Shown piece by piece: positions 8,810-17,268 of a stretch of DNA of 64,000 nucleotides (its first letter is position 1; each line of letters starts with the position of its first letter). Source of the stretch: Ulvibacterium sp965248315 (GTDB lineage Bacteria; Bacteroidota; Bacteroidia; Flavobacteriales; Flavobacteriaceae); the NCBI RefSeq assembly GCF_965248315.1, contig NZ_CBDFIX010000002.1, forward strand, positions 3,720,001 through 3,784,000, written 5' to 3'. Under the pieces are notes generated by a model. It did not search any database, had not been told where the DNA came from, and saw nothing but the letters and a program-made list of their open reading frames with translations. The position numbers were made by a program, and so were the translations under genes.

Positions 8810-10153
8810 ATGTCCTTGAATCCATTAAATGCAATTTCGCCCATAGACGGCAGGTATAGGGCCAAAACGGATGCTTTGGCCAACTTTTTTTCTGAAGAAG
8901 CCCTAATAAAGTATCGTGTTCGGGTAGAAATTGAATATTTTATTGCACTTTGTGAGATTCCTCTACCACAATTGCAATCGTTTGACCCTACAAAATTTGC
9001 TAGGCTCAGGGAAATCTATCAAAAATTTAACGCAGCACATGCGAACGATATTAAAGAGATAGAAAAAGTCACCAATCATGATGTAAAGGCTGTTGAATAT
9101 TTCATCAAAAAAGAATTTGACGCGCTTGGATTGGAAAAATATAAGGAGTTCATCCATTTTGGTCTCACTTCCCAAGATATCAATAATACGGCCATTCCCT
9201 TATCCCTAAAGGAGGCTCTAAACGAAGTATATGTACCCCGGTACCTTGAGGTTTTTGAAAAGTTACAAGAACTGGCGAAAGAATGGAAGGCAATTCCAAT
9301 GCTGGCCCGTACCCATGGGCAACCCGCCTCTCCTACCCGACTTGGAAAGGAGATAGCTGTTTATGTGGAACGATTAAAGGAACAGTTTAACCTTCTTAAC
9401 GATATTCCCAGTGCTTCAAAATTTGGAGGAGCGACGGGAAATTATAACGCGCATAAGGTGGCATATCCAGATTTGGATTGGAAGCTATTCGGAAAGGAAT
9501 TCGTTCAGGAAAAACTCGGACTACACCATTCCTTCCCCACCACACAAATAGAGCATTATGACCACATGGCCGCACTTTTTGATACTTTAAAACGAATCAA
9601 TACCATTCTGTTGGATTTGGACCGGGATTTTTGGACGTATGTTTCCATGGACTACTTCAAACAGAAAATTAAGGCCGGGGAAGTTGGATCTTCAGCTATG
9701 CCCCATAAGGTAAATCCAATCGATTTTGAGAATTCAGAAGGCAACTTGGGCATTGCCAATGCTCTTTTTGAGCATCTGTCCGCAAAACTTCCCGTATCCA
9801 GATTACAGCGCGATTTAACGGACAGTACCGTTCTTAGAAACATTGGAGTGCCTTTTGCCCATACCGTCTTGGCTTTTCAATCCACTTTAAAGGGGTTGAA
9901 CAAGTTACTGCTCAACGAGGACAAATTTAGGGAGGACCTAGAGAATAATTGGGCAGTTGTTGCGGAGGCCATTCAAACTATCTTGCGTCGAGAAGCCTAT
10001 CCCAATCCCTATGAGGCGTTAAAAGGATTGACGCGGACCAATGAAAAAATCAATCAGGAATCCATTGCCAAATTCATAGATACGCTAGAAATCTCCAATG
10101 CCATTAAAGACGAATTAAAGGCCATTACCCCAAGTAATTATACAGGGATATAA
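8810..10153 (+). CDS. purB: Adenylosuccinate lyase
   Basis: A 447-residue member of the fumarase/aspartase superfamily. It catalyses two beta-eliminations: SAICAR to AICAR plus fumarate in purine synthesis, and adenylosuccinate to AMP plus fumarate. Motifs: NAISPIDGRYRAK at the N-terminus, FIHFGLTSQDINNTA, ARTHGQPASPT with the general-acid His, and the flexible signature loop GSSAMPHKVNPIDFENSEGN with the catalytic Ser. Length and spacing fit the E. coli-like (456 residue) type. A bidirectional hairpin separates it from the convergent mscS gene. Confidence 0.97.
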   Translation: MSLNPLNAISPIDGRYRAKTDALANFFSEEALIKYRVRVEIEYFIALCEIPLPQLQSFDPTKFARLREIYQKFNAAHANDIKEIEKVTNHDVKAVEYFIKKEFDALGLEKYKEFIHFGLTSQDINNTAIPLSLKEALNEVYVPRYLEVFEKLQELAKEWKAIPMLARTHGQPASPTRLGKEIAVYVERLKEQFNLLNDIPSASKFGGATGNYNAHKVAYPDLDWKLFGKEFVQEKLGLHHSFPTTQIEHYDHMAALFDTLKRINTILLDLDRDFWTYVSMDYFKQKIKAGEVGSSAMPHKVNPIDFENSEGNLGIANALFEHLSAKLPVSRLQRDLTDSTVLRNIGVPFAHTVLAFQSTLKGLNKLLLNEDKFREDLENNWAVVAEAIQTILRREAYPNPYEALKGLTRTNEKINQESIAKFIDTLEISNAIKDELKAITPSNYTGI

Positions 10154-10154
10154 A

Positions 10155-10185
10155 AAAATCTGCCCGCTTAAAACGGACAGATTTT
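10155..10185. terminator. Bidirectional terminator between purB and mscS
   Basis: AAAATCTGCCCG (10155-10166) pairs with CGGACAGATTTT (10174-10185), with one mismatch and A/T runs on both sides, between two convergent genes. Confidence 0.75.
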
Positions 10186-10211
10186 GTGCAATAATAGTCT
10201 CCAAATAGGTG

Positions 10212-11027
10212 TCATCCTTCCTTATGAATCTCAACGGAATGTGGATATGGAATTTCAATACCTGCAGCATCAAGAGCCAATTTAGCGCCCTCATAAGTTG
10301 CGAAATATACATCCCAATAATCCTCTGGCTTGCAAAAAGGCCTAACTGCGAAATTGACAGAACTGTCCGCTAGTTCCATTACGTTTACCGAAGGGGCCGG
10401 TTCCGGCAACACCTTAGGGTTTGAGGTAAGCACTTCCATAAGAACCTCCTTGGTCTTTTTAATATCCTCGCCATAACCTACCCCAACAACGGTATCCACT
10501 CGAATCTTTCCTTCCTCGGTATAGTTAATGATGTTCCCATTGGCCATGGCCCCGTTAGGAACGATTGCTAGTTTGTTTTCTGGCGTAGTTAATTTTGTAG
10601 TGAAAATTTCTATTTCCTTTACCACCCCCAAAACACCTTGGGCCTCTATAAGATCGCCTATTCGGTATGGCTTAAATATCATAATCAGAACGCCCCCCGC
10701 AAAATTGGAAAGTGATCCTTGAAGTGCCAAACCTACCGCTAAACCGGCTGCTGCGATAACAGCAGCAAAGGTAGTAACATCGACACCAAGTGTAGAAATA
10801 ACGATTATTATAAGCAGTACCTTCAATGCCCACAAAGCCATATTCAACAAAAAGCGTTGAAGGGACTCATCATAACTACTTTTGCTCATTACTTTACGGG
10901 CAGTACCAATAATCTTCTTGATAATCCAAGAACCGACAATGTAAATTAAAATAGCGCCCAATACTTTGGGGCCATATTCGATGACAAAGTCCATTCCCTT
11001 GTTCATCCAAACTTCAGCTTCTTCCAT
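10212..11027 (-). CDS. mscS: Small-conductance mechanosensitive channel (MscS family)
   Basis: A 271-residue inner-membrane channel that opens under membrane tension to release solutes during hypo-osmotic shock. Three hydrophobic segments lie in residues about 18-110; the third (TTFAAVIAAAGLAVGLALQG) is the Gly/Ala-rich pore helix. It is followed by the beta domain (GGVLIMIFKPYRIGDLIEAQG) and the C-terminal alpha/beta cage (VDTVVGVGYGEDIKKTKEVL). Length is very close to E. coli MscS (286). It is transcribed alone, between the purB terminator and the terminator of the DUF4252 operon. Confidence 0.94.
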   Translation of the reverse strand: MEEAEVWMNKGMDFVIEYGPKVLGAILIYIVGSWIIKKIIGTARKVMSKSSYDESLQRFLLNMALWALKVLLIIIVISTLGVDVTTFAAVIAAAGLAVGLALQGSLSNFAGGVLIMIFKPYRIGDLIEAQGVLGVVKEIEIFTTKLTTPENKLAIVPNGAMANGNIINYTEEGKIRVDTVVGVGYGEDIKKTKEVLMEVLTSNPKVLPEPAPSVNVMELADSSVNFAVRPFCKPEDYWDVYFATYEGAKLALDAAGIEIPYPHSVEIHKEG

Positions 11028-11131
11028 AATGGTATAATTTTAGTTAGTGTTAATAGTGCTCAATATAGCAATTTAGTCCTGAAAAGAAAACGCTTTTATT
11101 AACTACCAAATAGACTCAAGCCCGTACAAAT

Positions 11132-11165
11132 AAAAACCGCTTTGGGAAATCCCAAAGCGGTTTTT
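11132..11165 (-). terminator. Terminator of the ECF/DUF4252 operon
   Basis: A perfect 15-bp stem (AAAAACCGCTTTGGG with its complement) and 4-nt loop lies 30 bp after the last DUF4252 gene; the T run faces the minus-strand transcript. Confidence 0.85.
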
Positions 11166-11194
11166 ATTCAGTGTTTTTAGTATTGATAATTAAA

Positions 11195-11734
11195 TCAGTC
11201 TTTAAAAAAAGAGACGATATCTGCAAGGCCTTCGCCCCTGTAATCGGATTTTTCAAGAGCTTGTATAAACTGTACCAACTTCGCCGGATTCATATTTTTC
11301 CCCAAGATACGGACCAACATAAATCCTTTGTCATCACTATCCCCATAGATGACCACTTCATCAATGGCATCTTCGTCTCCAAGATACTGTACCGTACCCT
11401 TGCCATAACTCGTATTCACCTTCATTAATTCCGTGAACTTACCATTGCTGAGAATAGCCTTTACATTTGCCTTTTCCAAGGTGTAATCCGATGTGTTCTC
11501 AGGAGTCTTTTTGAATGCCAGAATATTCATCTTCCTCAAAGTTTCCAGTGCTTCCCGTTCCTCAGGGTTCAACTCCGCCTTTTCTACATTTAAAAGACTC
11601 ACCGGAAGGTCTACTGATAAAAAATTAGGGTTATCCGCATTGTCCACATAATATTCCTGAAGGCTCTGATTGGACGAACAAGCAGCCAAACTCAAGAAAA
11701 GTGATAGTATAAAAATTGATTTTGTGATTTTCAT
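11195..11734 (-). CDS. DUF4252 lipoprotein
   Basis: A 179-residue lipoprotein (signal ending LSLAACSS). It shares the DUF4252 layout with the next two genes upstream in the operon: a segment predicted to form a stress- or ligand-responsive alpha/beta domain, TEFMKVNTSYGKGTVQYLGD in place of the ELMRVKDKDxNVKFYI block, then a GFMLVRILGKNMNPAKLVQF end. It is the most divergent of the three copies and the only lipoprotein. Last gene of an operon started by an ECF sigma factor. The molecular role of DUF4252 is not established. Confidence 0.85.
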   Translation of the reverse strand: MKITKSIFILSLFLSLAACSSNQSLQEYYVDNADNPNFLSVDLPVSLLNVEKAELNPEEREALETLRKMNILAFKKTPENTSDYTLEKANVKAILSNGKFTELMKVNTSYGKGTVQYLGDEDAIDEVVIYGDSDDKGFMLVRILGKNMNPAKLVQFIQALEKSDYRGEGLADIVSFFKD

Positions 11735-11784
11735 ATGTATTAGTTTAAATGGCCATAGCGTTGGCCTACGGTTCTTTGATATCT

Positions 11785-12327
11785 TTACTTATTACCTACT
11801 TTGTTCAATTCGTCCGGAAGATTCATTTTCTTGGTAAGGGCACTTACTTTGTTCAAATCAATATCACCTGTAAGTGACACCAAAATAGATTCAAATTTCC
11901 TGCCATCAATATTCATATGTGAATCATTGATTCCCTGGACAAACATTAACAGTTCATATACATGGTCATCATCCTTTCCATTTTTGATATAAAATTTCAC
12001 ATTGGCATCTTTATCCTTTACCCGCATCAATTCTTCCAGTGAGGAGGATTTTACATACTTTCCCATGGTTTTGTACATATCCTTTGAAACTCCTTTGTCC
12101 TCGGTAATAAAAACCTTTATGCCGTCCAGACCCCTGGCCACATCCAAAAAATCCTTGGCCTCCTGATCGCCATCGTCTATATCTATTGAACTTACAAGAT
12201 TTATCAATCCCTTGTTGATGACCACGGACCCAACGTTGTCCATGTCCTCATACTTATCAAAAATCGATTGGGAAAAGCCTAACAAGGGCGCTACGGTCAT
12301 TAAAAATACTACAACTACTTTTTTCAT
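11785..12327 (-). CDS. DUF4252 family secreted protein, copy 2
   Basis: 180 residues with a cleavable signal peptide (VVVFLMTVAPLLGFSQS). The mature part starts SIFDKYEDMDNVGSVVIN and contains EELMRVKDKDANVKFYIK, KDDDHVYELLMFVQGI and a C-terminal MNLPDELNKVG. It is strongly similar along its whole length to the neighbouring copy 3 (same order of motifs, near-identical ends), so the two arose by tandem duplication. Expected in the periplasm. Function unknown. Confidence 0.88.
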   Translation of the reverse strand: MKKVVVVFLMTVAPLLGFSQSIFDKYEDMDNVGSVVINKGLINLVSSIDIDDGDQEAKDFLDVARGLDGIKVFITEDKGVSKDMYKTMGKYVKSSSLEELMRVKDKDANVKFYIKNGKDDDHVYELLMFVQGINDSHMNIDGRKFESILVSLTGDIDLNKVSALTKKMNLPDELNKVGNK

Positions 12328-12357
12328 GATGATTGTTTTGATTGATGAATGATTCTA

Positions 12358-12924
12358 TTAATTTCCTTTTTTTCCCGCCTTGTTCAATTCCTCGGGAAGG
12401 TTCATTTTATTGGTAAGGGAACCTATTTTGTTAAGATCTATATCGCCAGTCAAGGATAACAGCACGGTTTCTATCTGTCGCCCATTGATGTCTACACCTT
12501 TCATTTCTTCCCGGTTCTTTATACCGGTAACGAACATTAAAAGTTCTCGAACATGGTCGTCATCCTTTCCCGGTCTTATATAAAATTTCACATTGGTATC
12601 CTTATCTTTTACACGCATCAGTTCTTCCATGGAAGCTGATTTCAAATATTTATCCACCGATGACTTCATATCTGCAGAAACGCTATTATCTTCCGTAATA
12701 AAGACCTTAAGGTTATTCAAACTTTTGGCGATATCCATAAATTCCTGCGCTTCCGGGTCATCTACCTCTACGTCAATTTTAGCCAAGAGATTAAACATAC
12801 TCTTGTTTACCACTACAGCGCTAACGTTGTCCAAATCCTCATATTTATCAAATAGGGATTGGGAAAATCCAATTAAGGGCAAAGCCGCTATTAAACTTGT
12901 TATAATTAACTTTTTACTATTCAT
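12358..12924 (-). CDS. DUF4252 family secreted protein, copy 3
   Basis: About 188 residues from the ATG at 12924 (MNSKKLIITSLIAALPLIGFSQS); the longer frame adds a Lys-rich stretch that overlaps the anti-sigma gene and spoils the signal peptide. The mature protein parallels copy 2: SLFDKYEDLDNVSAVVVN, EELMRVKDKDTNVKFYI, KDDDHVRELLMFVTGI, MNLPEELNKAG. It lies 10 bp downstream of the anti-sigma gene. Function unknown; operon context suggests it is an output or a feedback input of the ECF system. Confidence 0.88.
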   Translation of the reverse strand: MNSKKLIITSLIAALPLIGFSQSLFDKYEDLDNVSAVVVNKSMFNLLAKIDVEVDDPEAQEFMDIAKSLNNLKVFITEDNSVSADMKSSVDKYLKSASMEELMRVKDKDTNVKFYIRPGKDDDHVRELLMFVTGIKNREEMKGVDINGRQIETVLLSLTGDIDLNKIGSLTNKMNLPEELNKAGKKGN

Positions 12925-12934
12925 GATCCTAATT

Positions 12935-13366
12935 TTAATTGTTGTTGAAAATTTTTTGTTTTGTTTCTTCAAACTGATTTAAATAGGCCATTTTTTCGGT
13001 GCCACGACCAAAGTTTTCGGCCAAGAGGTTCAATGCCTTCCTGGTTTCCTCGTAGGCAAATTCCGCTTCTTTTTGTTCTTGGTAATTCCGATAGCGATCG
13101 GGGCCAAAATAGATGCCAAAGGCAAGAACTGCTACCGCCGCAACGGAAATCCACTTGTAATAGTTTTTTCTAGGTTTTAGTGGAACCTGTCTCGTAAACC
13201 GTTCTTTTTTGGCATTGGAAAAATACTGGAACAAAGGGGCATACTGTTCAAGATGTGGTGCCACCTTATCTCCTGAAAAATAGATTTTTAGGGCCTCTTC
13301 CTCAGCTACCGTAGTGGAAGCCTCAAAGTATTTTTCCAATAACTTTTCTATATTATCCAATTCCAT
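12935..13366 (-). CDS. Probable anti-sigma factor, single membrane helix
   Basis: 143 residues. The N-terminal part (MELDNIEKLLEKYFEASTTVAEEEALKIYF) is a cytoplasmic helical segment like those of short FecR/RseA-type anti-sigma factors in Bacteroidota; a membrane helix follows (about 72-88, WISVAAVAVLAFGIYFG), then a short periplasmic helical tail. It overlaps the end of the ECF sigma gene by 14 bp, indicating translational coupling and a cognate pair. Assignment rests mainly on topology and position. Confidence 0.8.
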   Translation of the reverse strand: MELDNIEKLLEKYFEASTTVAEEEALKIYFSGDKVAPHLEQYAPLFQYFSNAKKERFTRQVPLKPRKNYYKWISVAAVAVLAFGIYFGPDRYRNYQEQKEAEFAYEETRKALNLLAENFGRGTEKMAYLNQFEETKQKIFNNN

Positions 13367-13862
13367 AACTATGTTTTTGCATCAATTTTTCCCTTACTGT
13401 TTTCCTAGCCCTGGATAAGGCCACCCTTACCGTACTGGGTTTCATATCAAGCATTTCGGCAATTTCGTCATAATCATATTCTTCCACATCCCTTAGCTGT
13501 AATACCATTTTTTGTTGTTCCGGCAATTCTTCCATTATTTTCTGTACCCATGAAGCACTGTCCTTTGCCTCTACCTGTTTTTGCAAGGGGGTACTAGTTT
13601 CTCCATAATTGCTATGGACCAGCTTCAAATTCCCTGCTTGTCTTGACTTTAATCGATCTAAACAGAAATTTTTTGTCATTGTCATAGCAAAGGCCTCTAC
13701 ATTATTATAACTCCCGATCTTTTCATTCTTTGACCATAGTTTCAAAAGGATTTCCTGTGTAGCATCCTCGGCCTCCTCGGTAGAGACCAACAAGCGCTTG
13801 GCAAGCCTATAAAGCTTATCCTTAAATGGCATTACCACATTTAAAAACTCCGATTGTCGCAT
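13353..13862 (-). CDS. ECF-type RNA polymerase sigma factor
   Basis: 169 residues from the ATG at 13862 (MRQSEFLNVVMPFKDKLYRLAKRLL); an in-frame extension upstream is Cys-rich, unlike sigma factors, and is rejected. Region 2 shows EEAEDATQEILLKLWSKNEKI and AFAMTMTKNFCLDRLKS; region 4 shows LPEQQKMVLQLRDVEEYDYDEIAEMLDMKPSTVRVALSRARKTVREKL as separate helices of a helix-turn-helix that reads the -35-like element. It is the first gene of a five-gene operon with anti-sigma factor and three DUF4252 genes, probably autoregulated. Confidence 0.92.
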   Translation of the reverse strand: MRQSEFLNVVMPFKDKLYRLAKRLLVSTEEAEDATQEILLKLWSKNEKIGSYNNVEAFAMTMTKNFCLDRLKSRQAGNLKLVHSNYGETSTPLQKQVEAKDSASWVQKIMEELPEQQKMVLQLRDVEEYDYDEIAEMLDMKPSTVRVALSRARKTVREKLMQKHSYGIG

Positions 13863-14041
13863 TTTGGTTCGGTTATTGCTAATACTAGGCCATAACGGGT
13901 TACAATAGCAAGACGAAGCACATCTAGTTTTGTTACAAAAAAAGTTTTTTTGCCCAATATGTAAGTAATTTGGGCAACCGTAAACTAAATAACTACGTAT
14001 ATTATTCGTAAACGTACAATATAAATCCAATATTCTTTGTT

Positions 14042-14061
14042 ATAATCATTGGAATGATTAT
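14042..14061. promoter_or_regulatory. Palindrome upstream of the S41 peptidase pair
   Basis: ATAATCATT and AATGATTAT flank GG, a perfect 9-2-9 inverted repeat located 29 bp before the first S41 gene, in the divergent region shared with the ECF operon. It may be an operator; no protein is assigned. Confidence 0.4.
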
Positions 14062-14090
14062 TGGACGGGAATTTGTTTTAAAATATAGCT

Positions 14091-15602
14091 ATGAAAAGAA
14101 TATGGTTCCTGCTTTGGGCAGTGCTATTTGTATTTGCCTCCTGTAAAAAAAGTGATGATAACATTGTCCCCGAAAATATGGGGGAACAGGTGGAACAACC
14201 TCCAGAAAGTTCCAAGTCCTTGGCAGATTATCCAGCCCAAAATTTCATGTGGCAAACCATGAACGTCTATTATTTTTGGCAAGACGACGTTCCCGATCTT
14301 GCGGATACTAAAATCGATGATTTAGAGGCCTATGTGGAGTTCCTATCCTCGGAGGCAAATCCTGCAGATTTTTTTTACAACATATGCAACAATCACGAGG
14401 CGGTTGTGGGTGAGGATGCGGCCATAGACCGTTTCTCCGTTGCCGTGGAGAATTACAAGAATTTGGTAAATAGCCTACAGGGCGTTTCAAGAAGCAACGG
14501 CCTGGAGTTTCAGCTGTACCTATTCCAGGGTAGTAATGATATATATGGAGTAGTCACCTACGTAGCCTTGGATTCCGATGCTTCTACCAAGGATATTAAA
14601 AGAGGTGATATATTTGTAGGGGTAAATGGTCAAAACTTGAATCTCAACAACTATCTAGACCTTTTGTTCGGCAGCGAGGATACCTATACATTAAATATGG
14701 CAGATCTTGTTGATAATACCATAACCGATAACGGCAAGGAAGTAACATTGACGAAAATCGAGAATTTTGCCGAAAATCCAATTCTGGTCTCTACGGTAAT
14801 TGAGCAAGCGGGCAACAAAATTGGCTATATCATGTACAATTCGTTTTTAGCTGCTTATGACGAACAATTGAACAATGTTTTTGGGGATTTTAAGAGCCAA
14901 GGGGTCAACGAACTTGTTCTAGACTTAAGGTATAATGGTGGTGGACGTGTTACCTCGGCCATTCAAATTGCCAGTTCTATTTATGGTGCAAGGACCGATG
15001 AAGTATTTATACGACCGCGTTTCAATAGCAAATTGCAACCGGGCAACGGTCAACCAAACAATTTTACCGCCACCACTTTGGAAGGGACAGCTATCAACGA
15101 ACTAAATCTTTCCAGGGTATTTATCATCACCACTGGTGGCACGGCCTCTGCTAGTGAATTGGTTATCAATGGACTAGAACCTTATGTTGATGTTGTACAA
15201 ATAGGTACAACTACCGTAGGCAAAAACGAGTTTTCCAATACCTTTGTGGATGACCCCGAAAATGGAAATTTCTACGATCCCAATCGGGAAGAATTTATAA
15301 ATCCGGATAACCAATGGGGCATTCAACCCTTATTGGGCAGAAATGAAAATGCCGATGGTTTTTCCGATTATACGGCCGGTCTACTCCCTGATTTTGAGCT
15401 ACAAGAAGATATTGCCAATTTGGGAACTTTGGGAAACCCTTCGGAACCGCTCTTGGCATTGGCATTGAGCCGTATTTCCGGCGAGAGTGCCAAAATAAGT
15501 TTACAACCCGCATTTACAGCGGAAGTATTTTCAAATTCTATTTGGTATAAACCTACAAACAACAAAGCATTAATGGATGGCTTACTGGAGCCTTTCAACT
15601 AA
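14091..15602 (+). CDS. S41 family (C-terminal processing-like) peptidase lipoprotein, copy 1
   Basis: A 503-residue lipoprotein (signal AVLFVFASCKK) of peptidase family S41. After an N-terminal helical region (NFMWQTMNVYYFWQDDVPDL) comes a PDZ-like segment (DASTKDIKRGDIFVGVNGQ), then the protease core: VLDLRYNGGG, TTGGTASASELVING with predicted nucleophile Ser353, and TTVGKNEFSN with general-base Lys378. The 25-residue Ser-Lys spacing equals that of Tsp and photosystem II D1 processing protease. Anchored in the envelope, it probably degrades or trims periplasmic or surface proteins. The next gene is a full-length paralogue. Confidence 0.92.
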   Translation: MKRIWFLLWAVLFVFASCKKSDDNIVPENMGEQVEQPPESSKSLADYPAQNFMWQTMNVYYFWQDDVPDLADTKIDDLEAYVEFLSSEANPADFFYNICNNHEAVVGEDAAIDRFSVAVENYKNLVNSLQGVSRSNGLEFQLYLFQGSNDIYGVVTYVALDSDASTKDIKRGDIFVGVNGQNLNLNNYLDLLFGSEDTYTLNMADLVDNTITDNGKEVTLTKIENFAENPILVSTVIEQAGNKIGYIMYNSFLAAYDEQLNNVFGDFKSQGVNELVLDLRYNGGGRVTSAIQIASSIYGARTDEVFIRPRFNSKLQPGNGQPNNFTATTLEGTAINELNLSRVFIITTGGTASASELVINGLEPYVDVVQIGTTTVGKNEFSNTFVDDPENGNFYDPNREEFINPDNQWGIQPLLGRNENADGFSDYTAGLLPDFELQEDIANLGTLGNPSEPLLALALSRISGESAKISLQPAFTAEVFSNSIWYKPTNNKALMDGLLEPFN

Positions 15603-15621
15603 GACCCCAATAAATAACTGT

Positions 15622-17166
15622 ATGATACATAATGCCCGCCCCTTGAGCAAGAAACTTAAACTACTTCTTTTTTTACTAACAGCCTTTTCCGGCGTTTCCT
15701 GTAACAATGACGATGGTAGTGGAGGATTTGTACTCCCCAAAACCGCCAAGGCAGACCAGAGTTTGGTGGAAACCAATATTACGGTACAGAACTTTATGTG
15801 GAAGGCTATGAATTTTTGGTATTTCTGGCAGGCCGAAGTACCTAATTTGGCCGATGATGCCTTTGCCTTGGATGCCGAAGGTTCACAAATGTATACTGAG
15901 TTTTTGGCCTCAGAAGACAACCCGGCCGATTTTTTCGATCAGCAATTACTTTTTAATCAGGATCGATTCAGTTTCTGGGCCGAGGATTACGAGACATTGA
16001 CCAAATCCCTTGCAGGTGTATCACGAAGTAACGGCTTGGAGTTCGGCTTAATCAGTTTTTCGGATAATGATGATATTTTTGGATATGTCCGCTACATAGT
16101 ACCCAATTCCGATGCCGCTACCAAAGATATTAGTCGCGGAGAACTCTTTACCGGGGTAGATGGCCAGACATTGAACAATGACAATTACGTTGACCTATTA
16201 TTTGGGGACAATAATACGTACACCCTCAATATGGCCGATATAGATGGTGATGTAGTTACCCCAAATGACAAGGAGGTTACTTTGACCAAACAGGAAAACC
16301 TTGCCGAAAACCCGGTTTTTCTAACCCGTTCCTTCGATATAAACGGGGAAAAAATCGGATACCTTATGTACAATGGTTTCACCAATGAATACGATGAGGA
16401 CTTGAACAATGCCGTGGGCGAACTTAAATCTGCAGGTATTACCAATCTGGTGCTCGATTTACGCTATAATCCGGGAGGATCGGTAAATACAGCCCGTTTG
16501 CTTTCCAGTATGGTTTACGGCTCAAACACAAGTGATTTGTTTTTGAGAGCCCGGTACAACGATAGGCTACAGCCATTATTCAATGCCGAAGACCTGGAAC
16601 GCAATTTTACGGATAAGTCAAGTGATGGCTCGGCGCTTAATAGGTTGAATTTGACCAAGGTCTATATACTGACCACAGGAAGTACGGCATCTGCCAGCGA
16701 ATTGGTCATTAACGGACTTGCCCCATACGTAGATGTGATACAAATTGGCGAGACAACCCGGGGAAAGAATGAGTTTTCCGTGACCATGGTCGATGACCCG
16801 GATCATACGGGAGCACCCTATGTGTATACTCCTGAGCGTGAAAATAAAATAAATCCAAGTAACCGATGGGCCATACAGCCCCTTATTGGTAGAAACGAAA
16901 ATGCCGATGGTTTTTCGGACTATACCGCCGGACTTGTTCCGAATATTGCATTACAGGAAGACCTGGCAAATTTAGGAATACTTGGTGATTTGGACGAGCC
17001 GCTGCTGGCGAGGGCCATTCAGGATATAACGGGGTCCACATCAAAACGAAGTTTTGCCGTGAAAATGCCGGCAAATGTGATGACCAGCTCCAAAATGTTC
17101 ACTCCCATTAAGGATAATATGTATGTGGATGATGTTCCAAAATTGGATTTGTCCCTTTTGGAGTAG
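15622..17166 (+). CDS. S41 family peptidase lipoprotein, copy 2
   Basis: 514 residues from the ATG at 15622; the longer frame overlaps the previous gene and puts 15 extra residues before the lipoprotein signal (LLFLLTAFSGVSCNN). It mirrors copy 1 motif by motif: NFMWKAMNFWYFWQAEVPNL, DAATKDISRGELFTGVDGQ, VLDLRYNPGG, TGSTASASELVINGL with predicted Ser357, and TTRGKNEFS with Lys382, again 25 apart. Both copies keep IQPLIGRNENADGFSDYTAG near the end. It starts 19 bp after copy 1 and is followed by a strong hairpin, so the two form an operon. Different periplasmic substrates or a heteromeric assembly are both possible. Confidence 0.92.
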   Translation: MIHNARPLSKKLKLLLFLLTAFSGVSCNNDDGSGGFVLPKTAKADQSLVETNITVQNFMWKAMNFWYFWQAEVPNLADDAFALDAEGSQMYTEFLASEDNPADFFDQQLLFNQDRFSFWAEDYETLTKSLAGVSRSNGLEFGLISFSDNDDIFGYVRYIVPNSDAATKDISRGELFTGVDGQTLNNDNYVDLLFGDNNTYTLNMADIDGDVVTPNDKEVTLTKQENLAENPVFLTRSFDINGEKIGYLMYNGFTNEYDEDLNNAVGELKSAGITNLVLDLRYNPGGSVNTARLLSSMVYGSNTSDLFLRARYNDRLQPLFNAEDLERNFTDKSSDGSALNRLNLTKVYILTTGSTASASELVINGLAPYVDVIQIGETTRGKNEFSVTMVDDPDHTGAPYVYTPERENKINPSNRWAIQPLIGRNENADGFSDYTAGLVPNIALQEDLANLGILGDLDEPLLARAIQDITGSTSKRSFAVKMPANVMTSSKMFTPIKDNMYVDDVPKLDLSLLE

Positions 17167-17181
17167 TTTTGGGCTTGTAAT

Positions 17182-17220
17182 AACAAAAAACGGCTTGTTT
17201 TTAACAAGCCGTTTTTTGTT
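17182..17220. terminator. Bidirectional terminator between S41 copy 2 and the BtuG-like gene
   Basis: An 18-bp perfect stem (17182-17199 with 17203-17220, core ACGGCTTGTT/AACAAGCCGT) and TTT loop, with A and T runs on opposite arms, between convergent genes. Confidence 0.9.
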
Positions 17221-17268
17221 TCGCAATTTTAACTCGATACCCCAATCCTTCCCGGGATACTTCTAAAG

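Noticed and set aside
13863..14030. N-terminal extension of the first ECF sigma factor
   Set aside because: Cys-rich, low-complexity and unlike sigma factors; ATG at 13862 matches normal family length.
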